Assembly: GCF_002291145.1 (NCBI RefSeq) | Contig: NZ_NTGE01000093.1 | Span: forward strand, 124,001 to 188,000 | Length of the DNA: 64,000 bases | Reading direction: 5' to 3' | Origin: Streptomyces sp. SA15 | Lineage (GTDB): Bacteria > Actinomycetota > Actinomycetes > Streptomycetales > Streptomycetaceae | Shown here: positions 1-9,191 of the stretch, in pieces | Layout of the letters: the number at the start of each line of letters is the position of its first letter | Position numbering within the stretch: position 1 is the first letter of the stretch | Made by a program: the position numbers and the translations under genes | The notes under the pieces: model-generated | Told to the model about the DNA's origin: nothing | Database searches by the model: none | What the model saw: only the letters and a program-made list of their open reading frames with translations

Positions 1-436
1 GGTCGGTCCGGACCGGATCACGCGGCTCGGTGATCTCTTCGAGCTCCTTGCGCAGTCCTCTCCCCACCGCCAGCGGCACGGTGCCGTGGACGAGGACGAA
101 TCCCTCCCATCCGGTGCCGCTGGCGGCGAGCATGGCCAGCAGAGCGACCACGTACTGGGCCACCTCACCGGCGTCGGTCCGTGACCGTGCGAACAACAGG
201 CCGAGCAGGCCCACTGTCATCGCCATCGCCATCGCCATCGCCATCGCCACCGCCCCCGCGGCCAGGGGCAGCCAGTTTCTCCGGACGAGCTGGCTGCGGG
301 CTGTCCAGATGGGTTCGTGCTGATCGAGCACCGCGTCCCGGTAACGCCTCGCCGTCCACCCTTGCAGGCCGAAGATCCGGATCTCCTTGCCGGTTTCCGG
401 TCGCCAAGAGTTCGTCGCATGCAGCCGACCCGGCAT
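1..436 (-). pseudogene. ABC exporter transmembrane-domain fragment (runs off the left edge)
   Basis: Read leftwards, this frame gives a peptide with the GKEIRIFGL motif typical of the transmembrane domain of ABC-type exporters, followed by about two membrane segments (LPLAAGAVAMAMAMAMTVG and VAQYVVALLAMLAAS) and the edge of the window. In this family roughly 200 residues and three membrane helices normally precede the KEIRIFG motif, but here an in-frame TGA lies at 512-514, only 26 codons before the first ATG (436), so the N-terminal half is missing. This suggests a truncated exporter, though a short functional protein or a start upstream in another frame cannot be excluded. A run of a 6-bp repeat encodes the alternating Ala-Met stretch. 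The ATPase part, if any, would lie outside the window. Confidence 0.45.
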
Positions 437-592
437 CCCCCGTTCCTGCGCCTGCCCTTGCCAGGCCGAGGTGAGCAACGGAGTGCGCCGGGCGAAGGGC
501 TGTGAGCCGCCTCATCCGCACACTGACGTGTCCCTGATCGGACTTATCCACAGGCCGAAGCGGAACTCCATGATCCGCGAGATCGTCGACGC

Positions 593-2335
593 ATGACGAA
601 TCACAGCGAAACGACTGGATCCTCCGAGAACGGCGACATCGGCGGACGAGACGGATACGCGGCGCACGACGGCTCCGGCTCTGACAGCGGACGTCCCGGT
701 GTCGCCGCCGAGCACGTCGAGTGTGTGTCGTACGACGCCCACGGAGGCGATCACCAGGTCACCCTGCGCACGCCCGCGGAACTGGCCGACGCCCTGCCGT
801 ACCTGCTCGGGTACCGCCCCGAGGACAGCATCGTCCTGGTCGCCCTCCACGACCGGGGCGGGCGTGGCCGGTTCGGTGGCCGGGCCCGGCTCGGCATTCC
901 GATGAACGAGGACGACTGGGCCTCCGCGGCCCGGCAGTTGGCCCACGGCTTGATCACGGGCAGCGAGCGGAGGGGCGCCAAGCCCGAACAGATCGTCGCC
1001 TACGTCTGCCAGGAACCGGCCAAGGACGAGACGGGGCAGCAGGTCATGCAACGGCTGGCACGGCTTGCCGGGTTGCTGCGCACGGAGTGCGGCCGGCTCG
1101 ACGTGCCCGTGATCGAGGCGCTCTGCATCTCCGACGGCCGCTTCTGGTCGTATTGCTGCCCGAGCGAGGGCTGCTGTCCCCCCGACGGATTGCCGATGGG
1201 ACTGCCCGGTACCTCCGTGTTGGCCGCCGCCGCGACCTACGCCGGGCTCCAGGTGCGCGGCACACTGCGCGAGTTGCGGGCCAGGCTGCTGCCCTGGGAG
1301 ACCGCCGCTGCGCCGGAGCAGGAGATCGTCCTGGACACCACCAGCATGGCGCAGGTTCCCAGGATGCTCGACGCGGCGGGTCGGGCGGACGTGGCCGAGG
1401 AGGCCATGGAGCTCGCCGAGCGGGTCATGACGCGGTTCGCCGAAGCACCGCCCGTCTCCGGACCGCTCCAAGCGGATCTGCGCGACGACGAACTGCTCGG
1501 ACACGAAGAAGCGGCCACGCTGATTCTCGCCCTGCAGGACCGCTCGACCCGTGACCGCGCGGCCGAGTGGATGGAGGCTGAGGAGGCCGGCCCGGCTCTG
1601 CGTCTGTGGCGTGCCTTGGCCCGCCGTTGCGTCGGGCCGTACAGCGAACACGCGGCGGCTCCGCTCACCCTCGTCGGCTGGGTCGCATGGTCGTCCGGTG
1701 ACGAAATCGAGGCCCGGGAGGCCCTCGCCATGGCCCTGGGCGCGGATCCTGACTACCTCTTCGCCCGCCTCCTGCACCAGGCCTGCAACGAGGGCCTGGA
1801 CCCGGAGTCCATCCGCCGCTGCCTGCGCACGGAACGCGAGCATCGGGCGGCTCGTTCGGCGACGGCGGGCGCCGGACCGGAGGGCGCGGGGCGGGAGGTC
1901 GCTGAGCCAGAGGGCGTGGCATCGAGGCAGGCGGAGGCAGCGGCGTCGACGCAGCAGGAGGCCGGAGCGCGGACGCCGCAGGACGAGGCCGGTGCCGATG
2001 CCGGTGCCGGTGCCGGTGGAGATCATCCGGTATCCGAATCCGCACCCAAAACCCCCCGGCGCCGCCGGCGGACACGTTCAAGTGGCGGTCCGGACGGCCG
2101 TCCTCGCGCCGCGGAACCGGGAGGGCGACCGTCATGGACTGACAACTCCCACGCGCGTACCCGTCCGGCGGCCGGGACACGGCCTGGAGCTGCGAGGGCC
2201 GACGGCACGCGTCCTCGGCCCTCGGTGGCGGAAGGCGGGCGCCCACGTCCTTCGAGCAAGGCCGACGCACGTCGGCGCGGTTCCTGCCCGGGTGCGGCGC
2301 GGCCGGGAGGTGACGCCAGCGAGGGAGAGGCATGA
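593..2335 (+). CDS. DUF4192 domain-containing protein
   Basis: 580-aa protein of the actinobacterial DUF4192 family, whose function is unknown. Hallmarks are visible: LLGYRPEDSIVLVAL (about residues 71-85), and the DGRFWSYCC...GCCP segment (181-196) with four cysteines. The domain ends near residue 425; the remaining ~155 residues are Ala/Pro/Arg-rich, low complexity and probably disordered, as usual in Streptomyces members. Part of this tail is encoded by a GGTGCC hexanucleotide run near 1990-2019. The start is the first ATG after a short upstream region without a clear ribosome-binding site, so translation may be leaderless or start a little later. It is a stand-alone gene; the next gene begins at least 300 nt downstream. 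Confidence 0.85.
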   Translation: MTNHSETTGSSENGDIGGRDGYAAHDGSGSDSGRPGVAAEHVECVSYDAHGGDHQVTLRTPAELADALPYLLGYRPEDSIVLVALHDRGGRGRFGGRARLGIPMNEDDWASAARQLAHGLITGSERRGAKPEQIVAYVCQEPAKDETGQQVMQRLARLAGLLRTECGRLDVPVIEALCISDGRFWSYCCPSEGCCPPDGLPMGLPGTSVLAAAATYAGLQVRGTLRELRARLLPWETAAAPEQEIVLDTTSMAQVPRMLDAAGRADVAEEAMELAERVMTRFAEAPPVSGPLQADLRDDELLGHEEAATLILALQDRSTRDRAAEWMEAEEAGPALRLWRALARRCVGPYSEHAAAPLTLVGWVAWSSGDEIEAREALAMALGADPDYLFARLLHQACNEGLDPESIRRCLRTEREHRAARSATAGAGPEGAGREVAEPEGVASRQAEAAASTQQEAGARTPQDEAGADAGAGAGGDHPVSESAPKTPRRRRRTRSSGGPDGRPRAAEPGGRPSWTDNSHARTRPAAGTRPGAARADGTRPRPSVAEGGRPRPSSKADARRRGSCPGAARPGGDASEGEA

Positions 2336-2941
2336 GTACCTGCCCGAGGTCGGTCGGTCAGGTGCGGTTGGGGATGCGAAGGCGGGTGTGAGGCGTGGTC
2401 GGGTGCCGTAGGGATGCGAGAGGCGCGATTGCGGCGTGGTCGGTTCCGCCGGGAGGCGGGCGAGGCCGGGGGTGGGGCGTGCGCCAGTGTGTTGGGGACG
2501 TTGTTCGATGGGTGTCCGGCTTGGTCGAGCGTGGTCGGGCCGCCCGTCGGCGAATGTGGGTGCTGCTCTCTCTGCCCCGCCGCCCTTCGGTCGGCTCCCA
2601 GGACCGCGGGCGTGACCCCGAAGAGGTCCGCCCCGTTCACCTGAGTGGCGGAACGTCTGGACGGGCCGTGCCGCCGTACCGCCCTTGTCCCTCAGGAGCC
2701 CCGCACCCGGCGCCGACCACGCCCGAGGCGCACAGAGCGCAGAGGAAGCCGCCCCTTGCACCAGCCGACTCCGCCCTCCGCCGCCGACGACGACAGCCCT
2801 GGGCTCGACAGACCCGCGCTGTCTTGGAGGAGAGGCACCAGCCCGCCGACACAGGTGCCGAGCACGAAGTCGGCACCGATGTTGAGCACGAAATCGTACG
2901 AGCCGAGGCTCACGAGCGGCGCCGACCGCACCGTGCGGACG
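2336..2941. other. gene-poor interval before the debranching-like gene
   Basis: No convincing gene is seen in 2336-2640. The following 300 nt are open in the frame of the next gene, but the translation is a Pro/Arg/Ser/Thr-rich string without recognisable features, so the true start is uncertain. A short imperfect duplication (GAGCACGAAGTC and GAGCACGAAATC) lies at about 2863-2894. Confidence 0.4.
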
Positions 2942-5128
2942 ATGGAGTACGACCCTCGCCGCACTCCGGTGTGGAAGCCGGACCGGCCCACTCCTCCCGG
3001 CCGACATCCGTCCGCGCCCACGGGGCAGAGCCCGGCCCTGCCGACGGACCAGCGGTCCAGCACCACACCGCCGACGGCCCAGGGCTGCCCCACGTCCCCG
3101 GTCACCGGACGCTCCCATCGGTCGCCGTCCGCCGCGCTGGGCCACCTGCCGTCGACCCCGCCCCCGGCGCTCCGCGGCTCGGCCGACCTGCCGCCGGTCC
3201 ACACCGCACTCATCTGTGTCGCGCTGCCGGGCCTCGTCATCTCCTCGGAGCAGGGGCAGTTGACAGGTCACGGCTTGGAGGGGTTCTACCGCGCGGGTCG
3301 ACGCGTGCTCTCGCGCTGCCAGGTCCGCGTCGCGGGACGCGAACCGGTCGCCGTGCAGGCCCGGACGACCGCGCCGGACCGAGCCCGCTTCGTGGGAACG
3401 CTGCGCGCCTCCCCCGGCTCGGGCCCGGACCCGGACGTCGTGGTCGAACGCACGCGTCACGCGGACGGCACGGAACGCATCACGCTGCACAGCGCGGCCC
3501 CCCGCCCGCTGCGCCTGCCGGTGGAGGTGGCACTCGGCACGGACCTGGCTGACCTGGGCGCGATCGCGTCGGGCCGCGCGGGACCCGAACTGCCCGCCAG
3601 CGTCCACGACTCCGGCCTGCGCTGGACCCGCGCCGGGGGAAGCGCGTCGGTCACGGCCGACCCGCCGCCCGCCGACGCATTGGCCTCCGCGGGACTGCTG
3701 CGCTGGGAGTTCGAACTGCTTCCGGGCGGCACGGTGTGCGTGGAACTGCGGGTACGGCCGGACGGCGCGGGACCCGTCCGGGCCGTGGGGCGTGCGGCGA
3801 CGAACCCCCTGGCGCCGGCACGGGCGACGGGCGATCATCCCGGAGTCCGGGCGCTGTTGCACACCGGTATCGAGGACCTCCAAGCCCTGTTGCTGCGCGA
3901 CCCGGGGCACCCCGCCGACACCCACCTCGCGGCGGGAGCGCCCTGGCGCTGCGGCATGGCACCGGCCGAGGCGCTCGTCGCGGCCCGGATGACCCTGCCT
4001 CTCGGTACCAGGCTCGCTGTGGGCACACTGCGCACACTCGCTCGTACGCAAGTGCCGGGCCCGGGCCCGCGGACCGGCATGATCCCCGGGCCCCGACGGG
4101 ACGCGGGGCCGCATCTGCCACCCGGTTGTACAGGCACGGAGGCAACCCTGCTCTTCCCCGTACTCCTCGCGGAAGCCCGCCGATGGGGCCTCCCGGAGCA
4201 TGAGACGGAGGAGTTGCTGCCGGCGGCCGAGCGGTGTCTGACCTGGTTGCGGACGACTGTGGGCGAGGGGCCGTACCTGTGCGACCCGCAGCCGGGCGGA
4301 CCCGTCCGCTGCGAGACCCAGGCGTATGCCCACCGGGCCGCGCTGCTCGGCGCCGACCTGCTCGACGCGTTCGGGAGGCCGGGCGGCACCGCGCTGCGGC
4401 AGTGGGCCCGGGAGCTGCGGACGGCTTTCCGCGAGGACTTCTGGGTCGAGGACCGCGGCGGAGGCCGACCGGCGGCAGCCCGGGTCCCGGACGGGTGCCT
4501 CGTGCCGCAGCTCGCCGCCACCGCCGTCCATCTGCTCGACACGGGGCTGCTGGGCGCGGGCGAGCAGGCACCCGGGCTGCTCGACCGGGTGCAGACGGAA
4601 CAACTCGCCAGGTTGCTCGGAAGCCCGGCCATGGACTCCGGGTGGGGCCTGCGCGGGCTGGGTGCCAAGGAGGCGGGATACAACCCGTTCGGCCACCGCG
4701 CCGGTGCCGTACGGGTCCAGGAGACGGCGGTCGCCGTCTCGGGCCTGTCCGCCGCTGGCTACGAGAAGGAGGCGAGCTCGCTGCTGCGGGGCGTACTGGC
4801 GGCGTCCGAGACCTTCGGCCACCGGCTCCCCGAGATGTACGCGGGGGAGCAGCGCACCGACGGAAGCGCCCCGCTGCCCCATCCGGCGGCCTGTCGGCCC
4901 TCGGCCACGGCGGCGGCCGCCGGAGTCCTGCTGCTGACCACCCTCGCGGGAATCCGCCCCGACGCCCCGGCCGGGACGGTCACGCTCCGCCCGGTGCGCA
5001 GCGCGCCTCTGGGGGAGATCGGACTGACCGGGCTGCGGGTCGCGGGCACCCCGTTCTCCGTGCGGGTCAGTCGGCTCGGCCTCGCCATGGTCGAGGAGGC
5101 GGCCGACGGGCTCCAACTAGGAGTTTGA
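2942..5128 (+). CDS. glycogen debranching enzyme-like protein (N-terminal domain plus (alpha/alpha)6 barrel)
   Basis: The conserved part begins at PPVHTALICVALPGLVISSEQG and matches the N-terminal beta-sandwich of glycogen-debranching-type proteins; it continues with HGLEGFYRAGRRVLSRCQV and then a helical glycosidase-like region ending in the beta-rich tail VTLRPVRSAPLGEIGLTGLRV. Such proteins act on alpha-1,6 or rhamnosidic linkages of oligosaccharides; the substrate here is unknown. The frame is open from an ATG at 2645 (827 aa), with other ATGs at 2879 and 2942. None has a good ribosome-binding site, and I chose the last ATG because the ~190 residues before the domain are low complexity. 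The true start may be further upstream or at a GTG just downstream. No secretion signal is visible, so it is probably cytoplasmic. Confidence 0.7.
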   Translation: MEYDPRRTPVWKPDRPTPPGRHPSAPTGQSPALPTDQRSSTTPPTAQGCPTSPVTGRSHRSPSAALGHLPSTPPPALRGSADLPPVHTALICVALPGLVISSEQGQLTGHGLEGFYRAGRRVLSRCQVRVAGREPVAVQARTTAPDRARFVGTLRASPGSGPDPDVVVERTRHADGTERITLHSAAPRPLRLPVEVALGTDLADLGAIASGRAGPELPASVHDSGLRWTRAGGSASVTADPPPADALASAGLLRWEFELLPGGTVCVELRVRPDGAGPVRAVGRAATNPLAPARATGDHPGVRALLHTGIEDLQALLLRDPGHPADTHLAAGAPWRCGMAPAEALVAARMTLPLGTRLAVGTLRTLARTQVPGPGPRTGMIPGPRRDAGPHLPPGCTGTEATLLFPVLLAEARRWGLPEHETEELLPAAERCLTWLRTTVGEGPYLCDPQPGGPVRCETQAYAHRAALLGADLLDAFGRPGGTALRQWARELRTAFREDFWVEDRGGGRPAAARVPDGCLVPQLAATAVHLLDTGLLGAGEQAPGLLDRVQTEQLARLLGSPAMDSGWGLRGLGAKEAGYNPFGHRAGAVRVQETAVAVSGLSAAGYEKEASSLLRGVLAASETFGHRLPEMYAGEQRTDGSAPLPHPAACRPSATAAAAGVLLLTTLAGIRPDAPAGTVTLRPVRSAPLGEIGLTGLRVAGTPFSVRVSRLGLAMVEEAADGLQLGV

Positions 5129-5231
5129 CCTCGTAGGACACGGCACCGAACGGCGGCGGGGAGTCGGCTGTGAACCCCCGGCCGGACCGAAGTGGATCAG
5201 CTGCCGACGCAGTCGACGAAGGGAGTGTTTA

Positions 5232-5253
5232 TCGTCAGGCAGACGACTATGAT
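5232..5253 (+). promoter_or_regulatory. promoter -10 and palindromic operator of the Nudix regulator gene
   Basis: TATGAT at 5248-5253 is a strong -10 hexamer ending 6 nt before the ATG at 5260, so the transcript would be leaderless. Immediately upstream is a perfect inverted repeat TCGTC-N5-GACGA (5232-5246) lying in the -35/-10 spacer, the expected place for a repressor operator. The gene product carries its own winged-helix domain, so autoregulation is plausible (inference). Confidence 0.5.
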
Positions 5254-5259
5254 CGCCGC

Positions 5260-6018
5260 ATGCCCTACGACCCGTCAGCCTTTCCGCCCTTCGCCGTGAC
5301 CGTGGACCTGGTCGTGCTGACCGTGCGCCGCCATGCCTTGTGCGCGCTGGCGGTACGCAGGGGCGAGCCGCCGTTCCAGGGGCGCTGGGCGCTGCCCGGG
5401 GGCTTCGTACGGGCCGACGAGGATCTGGCGCAGGCCGCGGCGCGCGAGCTGGCCGAGGAGACCGGACTGCGCGCCCACGAACCGGCCGTCCCCGCCCAGG
5501 ACAACGGTGCCCACCTGGAACAGCTCGCGACCTACGGCGACCCCAAGCGTGACCCTCGGATGCGTGTGGTCAGCGTCGCCCACCTCGCTCTCGCCCCCGA
5601 CCTGCCCGCTCCCCGGGCGGGCGGCGACGCCAGCAACGCGCGCTGGGCGCCCGTGGAGGAGCTGTTGCAGCAGGGCGGTTACGGCCGCGACGGCGAACCG
5701 GTCGCGCCGCTCGCCTTCGACCACGCCCAGATCCTGGCCGACGGTGTGGAACGCGCCCGCTCCAAGATCGAGTACTCGTCTCTGGCCACGGCGTTCTGCC
5801 CGCCCGAGTTCACCGTCGGCGAGCTGCGCCGGGTCTATGAGGCGGTGTGGGGCGTGGCGCTCGACCCGCGCAACTTCCACCGCAAGGTCACGGGCACCCC
5901 GGGCTTCCTGGTCCCCACCGGTGGTACGACCACCCGCCAGGGCGGCCGCCCGGCTCAGCTCTTCCGGGCCGGCGGCGCCACCCTGCTCAACCCACCCATG
6001 CTGCGCCCCGAGGTATGA
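5260..6018 (+). CDS. Nudix hydrolase with C-terminal winged-helix domain (NrtR-like)
   Basis: 252 aa. Residues about 10-150 form a Nudix domain; the Nudix box runs from GGF (47-49) to RELAEETGL (62-70), with the REUxEE core intact, so hydrolysis of a nucleoside-diphosphate-linked substrate (ADP-ribose-like in this family) is possible. The C-terminal ~90 residues (FTVGELRRVYEAVWGVALDPRNFHRKV...) are the winged helix of the NrtR family, transcription factors of NAD metabolism that bind ADP-ribose. I chose the ATG at 5260 because the upstream extension is unlike the family and a -10 lies 6 nt before it. No NAD biosynthesis gene adjoins, so the regulon is not evident. It could simply be an ADP-ribose pyrophosphatase. 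Confidence 0.85.
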   Translation: MPYDPSAFPPFAVTVDLVVLTVRRHALCALAVRRGEPPFQGRWALPGGFVRADEDLAQAAARELAEETGLRAHEPAVPAQDNGAHLEQLATYGDPKRDPRMRVVSVAHLALAPDLPAPRAGGDASNARWAPVEELLQQGGYGRDGEPVAPLAFDHAQILADGVERARSKIEYSSLATAFCPPEFTVGELRRVYEAVWGVALDPRNFHRKVTGTPGFLVPTGGTTTRQGGRPAQLFRAGGATLLNPPMLRPEV

Positions 6019-6178
6019 CACCGGGGGACGCGCGGGGACGCACGAACGACTCGCGGCCGAACCGCGAACCGCCCCGCGTTCCGAACGATGAACAGGGGCC
6101 CGACCGCACCGCTCGACTGCTGCGATGCGGGCCTTGCGGTACCGGAAAAATCGGACATAGCGCGCTATCTTGCTGTGG

Positions 6179-8068
6179 GTGATCCAGGCCTTCGGACTTA
6201 CCAGCAACTCCCGCAAGGACCTTCCGCCCGCCGTCGACGACGTGTCCTTCGAAGCGCACGCAGGCCGTGTCACTGTGCTCCTCGGGGCGCAGGGCGCGGG
6301 AAAGACGACGGCGCTGAGGCTGATGCTCGAACTCCAACAGGGCCGGGGCATCACCTACTTCAGAGGTCGCCCCTTGCACCGCATCGCGCACCCCTCGCTA
6401 GAGGTCGGCGTGCTCCTGGGGGACGTGCCGGGGCATCCCGCCCGCACCGTCCGCGGCCATCTGCGCATGCTGTGTGCCGCGGCTGGTGTCCCGGTCCGGC
6501 GAGCCGACGAGGTGCTGGAGGTGGTCGGCCTCGTCAGCCTGCGCGACGAACGCCTCGCCACTTTGTCGCGCGGCATGGACCGCCGCCTCGGTCTGGGCTG
6601 CGCCCTGCTGCCGGACCCGCACACGCTGGTGCTCGATGATCCCGCCGACGGGCTGTCCACCCGCGAAAGCCAGTGGCTCTACGGCATGCTGCGGGCGCAC
6701 GCGGACCAGGGTGGCACGGTCCTGTTCACCACAACCGACCCCAAGGAGGCCGCACGCGCCGCCGACCGGGTGGTGACGCTGGAGAAGGGCAGACTCGTCG
6801 CCGACCAGGAGGCCACGGAGTTCGCCCGCACCCGGCTGCGCCCCCGCGTCGCCGTCCGCAGCCCGCACGCGGCACGCCTCGCGGCCCTGCTCACCAAGGA
6901 GGCTCGCACCACCCGGCGCTCCGTCGAAGTCGTACGGGAGGGCGGCAACCGTCTGTCCGTGTACGGCAGTACATGTGCCGATGTCGGCGAGACGGCCTTC
7001 CGGCACGGCATCCTCGTCCACCAACTCGCCGACGAGATCGGAGACATGGGGCCGGTTGCGGAGCGCCTCTCCTCGGACACGGCAGCCACGTCAGACACGC
7101 CAGGCGCACGCCAAGCGACGCAGCCGGGCGGCACGGAGCGGCAAGCCGCCGCGTCGCAGGCGACCGGAGAAGCCGGCACGCCCACGCCCGGGCCTACGAG
7201 CACTAGCGAGGGGGACGAGCGGCGCGCCCGCTGCGCCGAACCCCTCGAGACCGCCGATCCCCTCTCCCCCCTCCCGCCCCCCATTTCCGTCCGCTCCGCG
7301 CCCAGCCCCTTGCGTCCGCTCCGCTACGAGTTGCGCCGCGCCGCCGGAGTCGGCACCGGGTTCGTCACCGGTGCCGCCGTCCTCGTCACCTCCGCCCTCA
7401 CCGCCGTACTACTGGCCGGTCTCGGACACACCCCGCAGCCGCGTCTGCTGGCCGCGTGGCCGCGGGAGCTTCCGCTGCCGCCCGCGGCGCTCGGCGCGGG
7501 ACTGCTCGGGGCGCTCGCCTTCGGAGACGAGTTCCGCCACCCCGCCCTGGCGGCGGACCGCGGCACGGTGCCCCGTCGGCTGGGGCTGCTTGCCGCGAAA
7601 CTCGTCGTCGCCGCGGCCACCGCCCTGTTGCTGGCCGTCCTCACGGTGGGCTGCGACGCCGAGGTTCTCTATCTCGTCTACGGACGGGAGCTCGCGGAGG
7701 TTCCCGCCGACTGGTTGTCGCTGAGTGCCAGTTGGACCGGGCTCGTGGTCGGGTGCGCCTGGGCGGGTGTGCTGGCCGCGGGCGTCTTCCGGTCCACCAC
7801 GGCCGGGCTCGCGGCGGTGGTCACCGTACCGATCCTCGTCGTACCCCTCGTACAAAAGGTCTTGGCGGGTTCGTCCGTGCGGACGGCGGCCGGATTTCCC
7901 GCGCGGATGCGCGAGGTGCTCTTGCTGCAGTGGCCTTTCGGCGGAGAACGCTATCTGTCCGCCGTGGCACGTGTGATCGTCCAACCCGTGGGCGGTGCGC
8001 TGGCGTTGTCGCTCACCGCTCTGCTCAGCGCATATCTGCTCACGACCCTGCGCAGCAGGGCCCGATGA
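6179..8068 (+). CDS. ABC transporter ATP-binding/permease fusion, degenerate ATPase
   Basis: About 629 aa. The N-terminal ~210 residues are an ABC ATPase with an intact Walker A (GAQGAGKTT). The signature is LSRGM rather than LSGGQ, and Walker B reads LVLDDP, with Asp replacing the usual catalytic Glu. A low-complexity Thr/Pro/Ala linker follows, then about six hydrophobic segments (from ~residue 400: FVTGAAVLVTSALTAVLLAGL ... LSLTALLSAYLLTTL), so ATPase and permease lie in one chain. A TTG at 6170 is also in frame. I prefer the GTG at 6179 because TATCTT at 6166-6171 could be a -10 for a leaderless transcript. It lies just upstream of whiH, as in other Streptomyces, in the same direction but with a separate whiH promoter. 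Substrate unknown. Confidence 0.8.
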   Translation: MIQAFGLTSNSRKDLPPAVDDVSFEAHAGRVTVLLGAQGAGKTTALRLMLELQQGRGITYFRGRPLHRIAHPSLEVGVLLGDVPGHPARTVRGHLRMLCAAAGVPVRRADEVLEVVGLVSLRDERLATLSRGMDRRLGLGCALLPDPHTLVLDDPADGLSTRESQWLYGMLRAHADQGGTVLFTTTDPKEAARAADRVVTLEKGRLVADQEATEFARTRLRPRVAVRSPHAARLAALLTKEARTTRRSVEVVREGGNRLSVYGSTCADVGETAFRHGILVHQLADEIGDMGPVAERLSSDTAATSDTPGARQATQPGGTERQAAASQATGEAGTPTPGPTSTSEGDERRARCAEPLETADPLSPLPPPISVRSAPSPLRPLRYELRRAAGVGTGFVTGAAVLVTSALTAVLLAGLGHTPQPRLLAAWPRELPLPPAALGAGLLGALAFGDEFRHPALAADRGTVPRRLGLLAAKLVVAAATALLLAVLTVGCDAEVLYLVYGRELAEVPADWLSLSASWTGLVVGCAWAGVLAAGVFRSTTAGLAAVVTVPILVVPLVQKVLAGSSVRTAAGFPARMREVLLLQWPFGGERYLSAVARVIVQPVGGALALSLTALLSAYLLTTLRSRAR

Positions 8069-8130
8069 CGACCGCACGCGCCCTTCATTTCCCGCCCTGC
8101 GCGCAACTTCCCGGGGGAAGCCCATTTCTT

Positions 8131-8169
8131 TCCGATAAGGCGTCAATTGCCACGGGGTGAGCGATCACC
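8131..8169 (+). promoter_or_regulatory. candidate WhiG-type promoter and palindromic operator of whiH
   Basis: TCCGATAA (8131-8138) differs by one base from the GCCGATAA -10 element of sigma-WhiG promoters; whiH is known to depend on WhiG. I could not find a matching TAAA -35 at the usual distance. Just downstream of the predicted start site is a perfect inverted repeat GGGTGA-GCGA-TCACCC (8154-8169), placed where a repressor would block the promoter. WhiH is reported to repress its own gene, so this is a natural operator candidate (inference). Confidence 0.5.
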
Positions 8170-8230
8170 CTTTCGTGTGCTTTTCACCAAAGACCTCAAG
8201 GGAGTTGGAGAGGGCGCCGACAAAGGATCC

Positions 8231-9118
8231 GTGACTACCCTTGCGCACACCATGATGACCGCCGCCCGCTCCGCAGACTCCGGTCTCGCCGGCCCGGGCG
8301 AACTCGACCGCTATCCCTACGCCGAGGCGTCAGCCGCCGACCGCGTCGGAGCCCCCGCCTGGGAGGGCGCGGACCCGGAGCTGGGCCGCGTGGGCCGACG
8401 CGCCGCCGGAAGTCGCGGACGCGGGCTGCACGGTCAACTCGTCCAGCAGCTGGGCCAGATGATCGTCTCCGGCGACCTGGGCGCCGACCGGCCGCTGGTG
8501 CCCGAGGAAATCGGCCAGCGTTTCGAGGTCTCCCGCACCGTCGTCCGCGAATCGCTCCGTGTCCTGGAGGCCAAGGGCCTGGTCAGTGCCCGCCCGAACG
8601 TCGGAACACGCGTGCGCCCCGTCAGCGACTGGAACCTTCTCGACCCGGACATCATCGAGTGGCGGGCCTTCGGGCCGCAGCGCGACGACCAGCGCCGGGA
8701 GCTGAGCGAGCTGCGCTGGACGATCGAGCCGCTCGCAGCCCGCCTCGCCGCCGGGCACGGGCGCGGGGACGTCCAGCAGCGGCTCACCGACATGGTCGGC
8801 ATCATGGGCCACGCCATGGGGCAGGGCGACGCGCTCACCTTCTCCCGCGCCGACGCCGAGTTCCACTCCCTGCTCATCCAGGTCGCGGGCAACCGCATGC
8901 TGGAGCACCTCTCCGGGATCGTCTCGGCCGCGCTCCAGGTCTCCGGCGGCCCGGTCACGGGCTGTGACCGGCCGAACGAGACGTCGCTGGCCCACCACGG
9001 GCGGATCGTCGACGCCCTCGCCGCCGGCGACGGCGCGGCGGCCGAGGCGGCCATGCGACAACTGCTCACCGTCCATCCCGAGGTGGAGCGCGGGGTGCCC
9101 GCGCCGCGCGAGCACTGA
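8231..9118 (+). CDS. whiH: sporulation transcription factor WhiH (GntR/FadR family)
   Basis: GntR-family regulator needed for aerial-hypha septation in Streptomyces. The winged helix lies at about residues 65-130 (GQMIVSGDLGADRPLVPEEIGQRFEVSRTVVRESLRVLEAKGLVSARPNVGT, shown by its key parts), and the C-terminal FCD ligand domain at about 150-285. I start at GTG 8231, behind AAAGGA. This gives 295 aa, the size I recall for S. coelicolor WhiH, and removes 28 non-conserved residues of the longer frame. Position immediately upstream of hrdB is the conserved Streptomyces arrangement, and a strong hairpin separates the two. Regulation is probably by WhiG and by WhiH itself through the palindrome upstream. 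Confidence 0.93.
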   Translation: MTTLAHTMMTAARSADSGLAGPGELDRYPYAEASAADRVGAPAWEGADPELGRVGRRAAGSRGRGLHGQLVQQLGQMIVSGDLGADRPLVPEEIGQRFEVSRTVVRESLRVLEAKGLVSARPNVGTRVRPVSDWNLLDPDIIEWRAFGPQRDDQRRELSELRWTIEPLAARLAAGHGRGDVQQRLTDMVGIMGHAMGQGDALTFSRADAEFHSLLIQVAGNRMLEHLSGIVSAALQVSGGPVTGCDRPNETSLAHHGRIVDALAAGDGAAAEAAMRQLLTVHPEVERGVPAPREH

Positions 9119-9191
9119 CCGCGTTCCGCGGGCGGCGTGGCCGGGGGTGCCTTCCCCCTCCTGCGGCATCGCTCGGCCGGCGAACCGCCTC

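Noticed and set aside
544-552. TTATCCACA, a perfect DnaA box
   Set aside because: A single box without a cluster or nearby replication genes; expected by chance and not an origin.
2132-5116. Very long minus-strand frame opposite the debranching-like gene
   Set aside because: Arg/Gly-rich nonsense translation; a GC-rich shadow of the plus-strand gene, which has recognisable domains.
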